A DNA stretch of 64,000 bases. It comes from Globomyces pollinis-pini (Eukaryota > Chytridiomycota > Chytridiomycetes > Rhizophydiales > Globomycetaceae). Within the stretch, counting starts at the first letter, position 1; every line of letters starts with the position of its first letter. The stretch is from positions 1 to 64,000 of the forward strand of contig MU621147.1 of assembly GCA_025399215.1 (NCBI GenBank). The letters run 5' to 3'. This document shows positions 23,727 to 33,153 of the stretch, piece after piece. The position numbers were made by a program, and so were the translations under genes. The notes under the pieces are model-generated. The model was not told where the DNA came from. It saw only the letters and a program-made list of their open reading frames with translations, and searched no databases.

Positions 23727-25215
23727 ATGGGTTCATTATGTTCTAAGCAAATTGACAAGACTGCTACTTCAAAAGTACAAGATAAAGTCAATCGAGAAAG
23801 ATTAAAATCGATTTTAAAAACTGAACCACCACCAACAGGAAGGTATTTTTATATAAAAAAATATATTTACAATTACATAGCTATAATAGTCTTCAAAAAG
23901 ACACACCATTGGAGCGTAATTCAGTTGCAAACCATCAACGTCTTGGTGGTGAAATGTCAATTATTAGGAGATTTCATGGAAGAGATGGAAAAGATACTCA
24001 AGCAAAGACAGCAAAAGCAGTTGAAGAATATTTAGCTGTTGAGAAAAACGCGTTTTTGACAGAAGCAAAAGAAGCAAAGATACTCATTTTAGGAAGTTCT
24101 GATTCGGGAAAATCAACATTTCTAAAACAATTGAAAATCTTACATGGAAATGGTAATGATAATCTCACCATTTTACATATAATTTACCTAAAATGAAATC
24201 CAAAAATTTTGTATTAACATTATAGGATTTACAAATGAAGAGTTAAAAAGAGGCAAATTGATAGTTTATTACAATATCTTGACTTGCATCAATGCAATTA
24301 TTCAACAAATGGATAGTCATTTTAAAGAGTTTTATATTGAATTAACCAAATTCAAAATCGAGAATTTTCAATCGGATGGTGTACCAGTTGGATTTGCACA
24401 ATCAGTTGTTGCATTTTGGAAAGATCCAATTGTACAACAGACATTTCAAGATATAAAATATCAATTACCACTTACAATCCCATAGTACATTTTAAAACCA
24501 TTGTAACATGTAGTTTTTTTGATAAATTGGTTAAAATCACATCAGATGAATATACCATGACTAATGAAGGTACGTTAATATCTAATAATTATTTATTAGA
24601 TATGTTGAATGTACGTCAAGAAACAAAAACGATATCAGACAATGTATTTTTAGTACCTACTATAGATGGACTTCAAAAATTCCATTTTTTTGATGTTAGT
24701 GGAATAGTTGGACATCGAAAACGATGGATTCCATATTTTGATAATGTTACTGCTATCGTTTTCCTTGTTGGTACATCAACCTATGATCAAAGTCTACAAG
24801 AGAATTTCAATATCAATCGAATGACCGATGCTTTGGATTTGTTTGGTTATATAGTTAACCACCCATTGTTGGTTAAACCTGATATCATGTTATTTTTCAA
24901 CAAGATTGATGTATTTAAAGAAAAGATTAAAACTGTACATATTAGAGATTTTTTTAAAGATTATGAAGGTAAAATTAATCAAGTTTTTCTCATGGATACT
25001 TAGGTGATAATGATAATTTTGAACATGCAATTCGGTATTTTAAAAAACAATTCTTCAAGAGAAACAAGACTACAAAAAAACTAATATCGCATTGCACTTG
25101 CTGTACTGATACAAGTGCCATGAGAAAAATTGTCGAAGATGTGGTGTAATTTGTATTCATTAATGTTAGGAAAGCAATTGTTACCAAATTGTTGGATTCC
25201 TTGAATCTGATGTGA
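23727..25215 (+). CDS. Divergent heterotrimeric G-protein alpha subunit B
   Basis: Seven exons (23727-23842, 23890-24152, 24226-24484, 24514-24569, 24600-24968, 25004-25145, 25170-25215) give 416 aa. It begins MGSLCSKQ, a good N-myristoylation plus palmitoylation signal for membrane anchoring. G1 is GSSDSGKSTFLKQ. Switch I is MLNVRQET, with Arg and Thr in place. Switch II is DVSGIVGHRKRW, where Ile replaces the catalytic Gln. G4 is NKID and G5 CCTDT. The last 46-nt exon completes a 25-residue alpha5 ending LLDSLNLM. It is convergent with the CAR-like GPCR, only 143 bp away. Confidence 0.9.
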
Positions 25216-25358
25216 AAAAACGCGTCCCTACATTGTAATATTGTATATCATCTCAATAAGGATGTTATTTTACCCATTACTTCATAATTTAAAGAATAAA
25301 ATAACTGGAATGAAAAAACAATTTTATTCTACAAAAAGTGATTATTAACTATAATCGC

Positions 25359-26282
25359 TTAGGCATTTTCAGATTTAAAAATGTTGACTGAAGAGCCCAA
25401 TTTAGAAATTCCTGTTCTTGATTTACCAGTCTGTGATGAATTGGAGAGTAGATTTGCTGGGTTAGTTCTTTGGCAGTACACAAATGCCAAGAAATTAAAG
25501 AATCCTCTAGCTGGACTACACAAAGCTTGTAAAATCGCAAATGGAAACAAAGAATATCCAAAGTAGAACGTGCTCATTCTGTTAACTGTTGAGGCTGTCC
25601 AAGCAAATAGAAACGCAACCAAATAAGCCACCATTCGTTTCACCACATAGAACGATTTTTTGCGATCATGAGGGTTTCTGATGTTCTTGTTTAGATCGTT
25701 AATCTTTCCCCATACGAGTAGTAATGCTATGACGTTGAATAAGAAAACGGCCCAAAAAGGAACAAAAAAGAACATCAATTGTTGAGGAAAAGTTGGACCT
25801 CCTTTAATCCAACACCATTGAGAACTATCACCAATTAGCGGTGTACCATCGGGCGATTTGAGCATTAATGGAATCACTGACATTGGAACAGGAATTAAGA
25901 AACAACATGCAACTGCAACCAGTTCATAGTTTCGTGTAATACTAAAATGGGTTTTAGCTGTGATCACCATAACAACAGTTGCTGCCATAACAAATGACAA
26001 AAAGATAGCAGATAATGTTCCCATTTGAATTAATGCACCTTGCGCCTGACAGCCCAGACTTGCTACACCACTTGCCATTGTCCATCGACCAGCAAATTTA
26101 GAAGAAGCATCAATTAAATCTGCAACAGACATTGCTAGAATTAGTCTTCCCATGGGAGTCTTGAATTCACCAGGATATTTGTAGTAACTCACTGCTACTC
26201 CCAATACCCCTATCAGACCTAATGTTGATGAAAATCGTGCAGTATTTGAAATCTGCGCTAGTTGATCGGCATTAAAGGACAT
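25359..26282 (-). CDS. cAMP-receptor-like (CAR family, class E) GPCR
   Basis: A single 307-codon exon from the ATG at 26280-26282. Seven hydrophobic segments are visible between residues ~18 and 270. Marks of the Dictyostelium CAR/fungal Gpr family include SQWCWIKGG in the second extracellular loop, PFWAVFLFNVIALLLVWGKI in TM5, FLFAWTASTVNRM in TM6 and LCSPARGFFNFLAFVYC in TM7. The cytoplasmic tail is Ser/Lys-rich (SNSSQTGKSRTG). The ligand cannot be predicted. It lies tail to tail with G-alpha B, and two more divergent G-alpha genes are within 7 kb, so a shared signalling role is plausible but inferred. Confidence 0.87.
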   Translation of the reverse strand: MSFNADQLAQISNTARFSSTLGLIGVLGVAVSYYKYPGEFKTPMGRLILAMSVADLIDASSKFAGRWTMASGVASLGCQAQGALIQMGTLSAIFLSFVMAATVVMVITAKTHFSITRNYELVAVACCFLIPVPMSVIPLMLKSPDGTPLIGDSSQWCWIKGGPTFPQQLMFFFVPFWAVFLFNVIALLLVWGKINDLNKNIRNPHDRKKSFYVVKRMVAYLVAFLFAWTASTVNRMSTFYFGYSLFPFAILQALCSPARGFFNFLAFVYCQRTNPANLLSNSSQTGKSRTGISKLGSSVNIFKSENA

Positions 26283-27534
26283 TTTATTTTATAAGGATGT
26301 CATTAATTTTGTCCCTTTAAAAGCTCGGTCTGTTTCACAAAAGTTTCACTATACCACTCACCAGAACCAACAAGCCTTCTTTTCTCGGCTTGGGTGAAAT
26401 CGAGGTCATGTAGCAGGTGCCTCAAAATACTTACTTTGGGTCTGGGTTCGCAGTGTTGAACTCCGATGCGGACAAAATGCGATTTTAATCCTTAATTTGA
26501 ATTTTTGGATTCCTTCATATTTAACAATATGTGTAATTGATCGTATACACTCTTCAGAATTTGTATTATTGTGTAAAAGGATCTATTTTATGAATGAAAA
26601 TACGTCATTTATCATGCAGGATCATCCTATCTTCTTCATCATGCTTTCGCGTTCAACTCATGAACTCGGCTTCCCTGGTGCCACTTATGACACAAAGACA
26701 CAAAATTCAGGATATAGGAAGTAAACTTTTGGTCTACAATAACAGATCAAAAATACCTGCCCGGTTTATTATGAGAATAAATATTTAAACAAGATTCACT
26801 TGATTGGCTGGAAAATGAAAAAGACGGTTCTGAAACCACACGTTGGATGTGAAAATGGGATAGGAAAGCCAGGCTTTTCTTCAGTTTGGGCAAGATTATC
26901 CAGAATGTCAGCATGACATTTCATATGTTGAAATTGACAAATGTTAGCAGATAGATTGATTGCTGCACACAAGCACGGATGAACTCAAAAGTATTCCAAT
27001 CGAAAGGAATTCGTTGTCTGTCATCGACAGCTATTAGACATCCTGTGCTCAGATAATATTCTAGTATATAACTAAAGCGATCCCAGATATTGCGTAATAG
27101 TCCCAGTATAAGTCAATAGTTGGAATTGGACAAATAAACTATTACTGATCGTATCATTTTATCATAAATTGCACTTTGAACAACGCTTTCTTTACATTAA
27201 GCCCTAATTAACAATTGAACCGACCGGCTGATGATAATGCGACTGTTGGCCAAAAAACACAGGGTGTTGAAGGAGTTGCAATTGGCTCAAAAAACGGGTT
27301 TGAAGTTTTAACCAATCACAACGTGTAGTTTTCGAGATCTTCCAACTACTACCCAATCTCTGTTTAATTGATCATCTATGATTTTTGCGCGGCTTTCAGA
27401 AGAATGACTTTCAATTTATTAATGACTATCATAGACACTATGATTGATACTATTGTTGGATTAGCTTAAATTTTAGTTTAGTAGTAGTTAAAGACTTTTG
27501 AAAAACTGAACTTCAACTTTCCACTTTTTTCAAC
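26283..27534. other. 1.25-kb intergenic region, the largest in the window
   Basis: It lies between the divergent GPCR and RPB4 genes. No convincing coding frame, RNA gene or repeat was found; open frames near 26497-26788 lack any family feature or splice structure. CCAAT boxes occur at 27312-27316 (plus) and 26803-26807 (as ATTGG). In a genome where gaps are usually under 300 bp it may hold long regulatory sequence, a decayed gene or a non-coding transcript. Confidence 0.4.
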
Positions 27535-28082
27535 ATGATGCCATCACATCGAAAAAGAGTTGCAGCCGAGGATGAAGATGCAAACATTGCTAGTTTTGGT
27601 CCTGGTGAGGAATCTGGAATCTAATCAAAAGAATTTCAGGATGTTCGATGTTTATTGATATCAGAAGTAAAAGTATTACTAGATGTCTATCGAGGAAGAA
27701 AAAATGAAATACCTGGAGGAGATGATACAGTAACAGAGTAATCATTCTATCCCATTTTTGATTATTACAGAACCATGCAAAAGACAATGGATTACTGTGC
27801 AAAGTTTTCCAAATTCAACAACAAACAAACTGTACAGCAAATTAGAATGTAAAGTTTTTATAAATCAAGTAATTTGAAGGTTATTCCCATCTGAAGAGTT
27901 CCATGAATTTGAAATGGCCCAACTAGCTAACTTGACTTGTGAATCTGCTGAAGAAGCCTTAACTTTGATTCCAAGGTATCTTTATGATTGTTTTTGAACT
28001 CGATTTTAGTTTAGCAAGAGTTAAAGAAGATGATCTTCAAACCAAATTGACTGAACTCGTCCATCTTCGAGAATTTCAATAA
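27535..28082 (+). CDS. RPB4: RNA polymerase II subunit Rpb4 (POLR2D)
   Basis: The protein is assembled from at least five small exons. An acidic start (MMPSHRKRVAAEDEDA) is followed by DVRCLLISEVKVLLDVYRGR, then TMQKTMDYCAKFSKFNNKQT, then FPSEEFHEFEMAQLANLTCE…EEALTLIPS, and LARVKEDDLQTKLTELVHLREFQ. These match human POLR2D ([49 protein letters not shown]). Rpb4 forms the stalk of RNA polymerase II with Rpb7. Intron boundaries include one ending GAATTTCAG (~27640) and one ending TGATTATTACAG (~27770). The first two codons are both ATG, so the start may be 27535 or 27538. Confidence 0.92.
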
Positions 28083-28247
28083 TAAACTTATTATTAGTAA
28101 ACTAAGCTGGAATTGTTACTAACTGAAGCGCTAATGTAATATATGTAGGAAAAATCTACTTAACTACGTACAATTCTCTATATTATATGGTTGTACAGTA
28201 GACATCAGAAGATAAATGGCCATTGTTTTGAAATATTAAAGACTTTT

Positions 28248-28936
28248 TTATTTGTAAAACCGTTTCTTTGGAGTTTTTGATGTGGAAGGTGATGTGAAAA
28301 ATCCAGACACTCCTCTGTTCACATTAGATTCGTTGGAAATATTTTTGATAGCTATTGACATGATTAGATACAGAAAATATACCTTTAGCACGGCTAGTAG
28401 AGCTTCGAGTTATTATACTTGATCGAAAATTTAATAAGCTTTCATCGATTTTAACTCTTTTAGAGATATTCTTCATAGGAACCACCAAAACGTTTCTATC
28501 ATTAAATTTCTATAGAAACTTACCCAAATTGTTTTTCATCACAGATATCTAATCGTTTATGATTATTTTTTTTGTTAGTTTTAATTTTGGTATTTTCTGA
28601 TTCCTTGTCGTCTGTTTTATTATTTAATTCGATTAAAATATCAGTATCAATTGATTTTGGAATCGACAGTGATTGTTCTCTTTTCAATTTTTTCTGTTGT
28701 ATATTCTTTTGTTCAGTTTGTTTTCTTTTCAATTTTAAATCCTTCTTTTCCTTTTGTTTTAATTCTTGTTTCTTTTTTTCAATATCCTTTGTTGTTTTTG
28801 TTGATATTTCTTCTGGTAATTCATTATCATCATCACTATCAGACTCTGAATTCTGGTTCAATTCTTCCTCTTTTAATTTAATGGATTGTTCAGCTTCATT
28901 CTTTTTAGCTATCTGAGCATTGACATGAACTTTCAT
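28248..28936 (-). CDS. Lysine-rich nuclear/nucleolar-like protein
   Basis: The first exon (139 codons) is highly charged: an acidic SESDSDDDNELPEE patch is followed by lysine/glutamine-rich coiled coil (KKKQELKQKEKKDLKLKRK). A 28-nt intron leads to NVLVVPMKNISKRVKIDESL, and another to a Ser/Thr/Lys-rich end (SGFFTSPSTSKTPKKRFYK). The composition and the globular KQFGNVLVVP segment are reminiscent of small ribosome-biogenesis factors such as Bud21/Utp16, but this match is weak. It lies 63 bp from the Svp26-like gene in tandem. A homopolymeric A stretch (28937-28962) lies just upstream of its start. Confidence 0.6.
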
Positions 28937-28999
28937 AATAAAAAAAAAAAAATAAAAAAAAATTAGAAGAGTTGTATTATCAGCTAGTATATTGGTTTA

Positions 29000-29602
29000 T
29001 CAATTATCATCATCCTTCTTTCCTAGTAAAACTTGCAGCCATTTCTTGACTAAACTTTGATTCTTTATCGAACCATTGGAATCTAAAAAGTTTCAATATT
29101 AAAGTATCTTACCAAATGCTGGTAATGCTAAATCATTCGCACTTGTTGATATAATAAAAAGGAAGGGTAACAACCATACAAGTAAGCAAAAGAAACTAAT
29201 CATATCCAGCATTCTATAACGATTCGATCGAAAGAAATCTAACCATAAAAAGTGATTGATTAATGCTAATACTAGAAAATGTTATGAATGATAATAATTA
29301 CCACAACTAACAACGAATATAGGACCAGTTAAATCTACAACAGGGAATTTTGGTAATAATCTAGAATACCAAAGTGTACAAAAGATTGAAAAGAGTAGTC
29401 TAAGGATAGGGAATCCATCCAACAATAAGATTAAATGAAACAAGATGATGATTACAATTGAGTAATTTAAAATTTTCTTTGTGAATATAGTGTATTCTTC
29501 AATCAACTCTGACAAATAATACAATCCAGTAGCTAATGAATAACTTAGAAAAATAATTGCTAAAAGCATGGTGAAATAAGTTAATAAATGTAGCATCAAC
29601 AT
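29000..29602 (-). CDS. Svp26/TEX261 family ER-Golgi membrane protein
   Basis: Three exons join. The N-terminus has the family signature SLATGLYYLSELIEEYT and later FPILRLLFSIFCTLWYSRLLPKFP, VDLTGPIFVVSC. Exon 2 reads VLALINHFLWLDFF and LLVWLLPFLFIISTSANDLALPAF, and exon 3 a lysine-rich tail KNQSLVKKWLQVLLGKKDDDN. Yeast Svp26 and human TEX261 follow the same pattern and act as cargo adaptors in COPII export from the ER. About four membrane segments are visible. It is divergent from the B-box gene with only 83 bp between start codons. Confidence 0.9.
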
Positions 29603-29685
29603 GACTTTGAAGGTGGTGATGAATGGACTTTGGTGGCTTGAAAAAAAACACGTAAAGAAATTCGAGATGTTTTTGTTATATTATT

Positions 29686-31603
29686 ATGTTAAGTAGTACT
29701 ACAACTGGAGCTAAAACTTTAATCAATCCAAATACACCAGAGCTGAGCTCACTTGAATATCATTTACGTTTATCATTAAAGTCATCCACTGCAAGAATAA
29801 TTACGTGTCATCGGTATTGTTTGTTTATCTAACAACAGTTTATCAAATCCAAATTTAAATTCAACTTTTAGCAAATACAGCAATGTAAGTTGATCATCGT
29901 TTAATATTAGGAATCTTTAACTTTGGATTCTTATGTAGATTTCACTGAGTTGGTTGGTGGAAATACTGAAGAAGATGTCATTAAACGAGGATTTCAACTT
30001 TCTGCAGCGCAAAAAGGGCTTACTTTTACTGCTGGTTCGTTAATCCCTAAAGATAAAAATTCTAAAATACACAAAGCATTGTTGTGTAAAGTGGTGGTGG
30101 GAAGAAGTTATGTGATTGACAAGTCACTGATTGAAGAGACAGATATCCCTGAGGGCTACAACAGCTTTCATATTCTTGGTAAATTAATGTATCTCTCATG
30201 TTTATTTTATAGATGATTCAAAAACAGATGAATATCAAACTGATTATTTTATAAAGAATACTTCATTGGTAAGATGGGATCTGTCAACTGAATAACACTA
30301 GGTATTACCAAAATATTTGATTCAATATGAATACGACCCAAAGTACGAAGTCCAATCTAGGGAAAAACCGTTATGTGCCAATTGTGAGACCGAAATTGCA
30401 TCTTGTTTCTGTGAAGCAGATAAATCATATCTATGCAAAAAATGTGATGGTGTTATTCATCAGAGCAAAATAGCTAGTCAACATGTTCGTAAACCAATTG
30501 GTGAAGTAATCTTTTCCTTAATAACAATAAATAGGGACTTGATGTATTCGGAAACTGTAAACATCATCCAATAAGACAAATACAATACTTTTGCTCCCAA
30601 TGTCATGAACCTGTTTGTATTGATTGTACCATTATGGGTAGCCATGCCAAAGTTGAAGAACGAAAACATACACTCGTACCAGTTGAGGATTACTTTAAAA
30701 CCGTCTTGCAAGAAACACAATTGGTAATATCATTTATATTTAAGATTATAGCCAAACATTAATCTAGAGAATCGTAGAACATTAATCAATGATCAAATTC
30801 AAAACATTCAATCTCGTGCTGAAGCGGTAGTGGAAATGGGAAAACAATTGACCAATGAAATTGATGAAATATGTAATCAAGCTAAAAAAGAATGTTCAAA
30901 AATTATTGAAAAGAAAGTGACGGTACTTTTGGGTGATGAATTGGAATGTAGACGTCAAATGAATGATATTTCGCGTCTAGAAGAATTTTTGCAATATCAA
31001 CAAGATGGAAGTTCATTACAATGTGTTTACACTTGGCATTTACATCAATTACTTCGAGAACAATTAAGTGATTTTAAATTCTTTAGACAAGAAATTGATG
31101 TGCAACTGGATGCAAAAGTAAATCAGAAATAGTTATTGATATATCAGGTTAATGGAAATATTCATGTTATTATTGATAATGTTATTGATAATATTATACA
31201 AAACCAAAATCAATCTCCAACAAAACGTAAATCTAACCCACCAATACCTCAACAACCACCTCAATTAACTCCATTACCTCAACATATCATGTCCACCCCA
31301 CCTCGAACAAGTTATTTCAATAATATAACTCCAAGAACTCCCAATTATGAAAAGGTATTAATAATTCTAATTTAAACATAGCTTGGTCAAACCCCTCATT
31401 TACCTCAAGCATTAATGAGTGGAGAAAGAAAGGTTGAACGTCGAGTATCGGTTAGAATTTTTAAAAGTCATTAACGATATTTAGGATTTCTTTCATGAAA
31501 CTATGAATGGTGCATTAGATGATGTAAATGATGATTTTGATGGTAATTCTAACTATAAAATTAACATTTTATAGTGTATTCCCAAGTATCATCCAGATAT
31601 TAA
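29686..31603 (+). CDS. PARP-like N-terminal region fused to two B-box zinc fingers
   Basis: At least nine exons. The region before the zinc fingers (RGFQLSAAQKGLTFTAGSLI, HKALLCKVVVGRSYVID, IPEGYNSFHIL, QTDYFIKN, LPKYLIQYEYDP) resembles the C-terminal half of a PARP catalytic fold. At the position of the catalytic Glu (NEYxV in PARPs) there is Asp, so activity is doubtful. Two B-boxes follow, CANCETEIASCFCEADKSYL… and a second ending SHAKVEERKHTLVPVE, then a coiled coil and a Pro/Thr-rich tail (PTKRKSNPPIPQQPPQL). No RING domain is present. The overall role is unknown. The start is the ATG at 29686; the last exon (VYSQVSSRY) ends at 31603. Confidence 0.7.
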
Positions 31604-31685
31604 AAATTATTAATAAAAACCGTAATTGAACCCATTTGAAATATTGTTTTGGTTATAGTTTTTATATTAGATCAGAAACATAATA

Positions 31686-33062
31686 CTAGACATATCCACC
31701 TGCTGTTAAACTTCCTTTTACAATGGATGATCTATCGAATCAATACAACAAAATTCATCATACTGTAAGTTTACAATAATAGTTTTCATAGCCGTGGTAT
31801 CGGTACATTGTGTGGTATGAAAAGTCATAGTTTTAGATTTGTTTGAAACTGCATTTATAAATTTCGATCTAAAATATTTCAAACCATCTTTTGTAGTTTG
31901 TTGACCTAATTTAAAATACAATCAATCCAACTATGATTACCTTCAAAATCAGGAAAAGTATTTTTAATTGGAATTCTTTCAATTTTTTTCTTGAATAAAT
32001 CGGATTTGTTGAAGAAACAAATTACATCAGGTTTCTTTAATAAAGGATGGTTTACAATGTATCCAAATAGATCAATAGCATCCATCATACGATTGATGGT
32101 TGGATCTTCAATCATCATTTGATCATATGAAGATATAGCAACAATATATATAATAGATAATACATCTTCAAAGTAACTTGAACATAAAAAAATTCAATTG
32201 TTCTATTTACCTGATCCAATGTTTACGATGATGTTTTAATCCACTTACATCATAAAAATGAATTCGAAGTGGTTTATTGTTTGTTGATTGAACTTCAAAT
32301 ATTGTATCTGATACAGATTTTGTAACTGTTCGTAATAACAAGATATCTATAAAATAAAGTTAACCTAATACATATCTTACCATTATTATTCAATTGATAA
32401 TCTTTACTAGCAATTACATTCAAATTTTCAAAGAAACTAGTTTAAAATTAAAACATCATTAAAACTTACTAATTAATTGTACATGGATATAGATTGAAAT
32501 CTCTTTGAAAGATTTCTTGAATACTAGGATCATTCCAAAATCCAATGATAATATTACGTAATTGTTCTGTAAAACATGTATCTGAAGTAAAATCAAATAA
32601 TGCAATGGCAGTTAAAAGACTATTCCATTTCTCCTCTTGTCCATTAGCAACAATGAGTTGTTCTGTAGTATTTAATATATTCTTTAATGCTTGAGTTTTA
32701 AATTCTTTTAATTCATTCATGGTAAACATTTGTCCATATAATATTCGAAGTTGTTTAAGGAATGTTGTTTTTCCTGAATCAGATGAACCAAGTATTAATA
32801 ACTTTGGTTCCTTTAGAAATGCATCGTATTTGATCTTCTCTGCCTTTAGAAATTCTTCAATATTTTTAACAGATTCAGTACGACTAATATTGTTAACATA
32901 TATACCAAACTTTGGTGATTCAGATGTCATGAAATCAAATTCAATAGGAAGTGGTAAATGTTTTTTGAAAGGGATATTGATTAATCCACGGTTTGGTCTG
33001 ACCCAACGCGAAAACCAACCAACTGATACCGAAATCATCAATAACTTATTTTGAACTACCAT
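31686..33062 (-). CDS. Divergent heterotrimeric G-protein alpha subunit C
   Basis: The first large exon (32469-33062) carries G1 GSSDSGKTTFLKQ and the helical domain. Later exons give switch I DILLLRTVTKSVSD, switch II DVSGLKHHRKHW, G4 NKSD and G5 QCTDT. A final 32-nt intron (5' GTATGA, 3' TCGATAG) adds the last residues, so alpha5 again has 25 residues after TDT, ending LTAGGYV. Leucine again replaces the switch-II catalytic glutamine. The N-terminus has no Met-Gly; a small upstream exon near 33105 (ATGCA|GTTGAT…TTGTAG) is possible. Gene A is the closest in switch II and gene B in the helical domain by eye. Confidence 0.87.
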
Positions 33063-33153
33063 ACTGCTACTAATACCAGCACTACAAGAATAACAATAAG
33101 ATGATAAAAATTATCAACTGCATTTTACAACAAAATATCTTATTCAATACAAT

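Noticed and set aside
20391..25215. G-alpha A and B seeming to end early without the receptor-coupling alpha5 tail
   Set aside because: Each has one more short intron near the apparent stop (20398-20426; 25146-25169), after which exactly 25 residues follow the TDx motif.
26497..26788. Two overlapping open frames in the long intergenic region
   Set aside because: They have no recognisable domain and no splice partners, and their composition is unremarkable.
28937..28962. A-rich run interrupted by T
   Set aside because: Simple low-complexity sequence between tandem genes; nothing beyond a poly(A)-like tract is visible.
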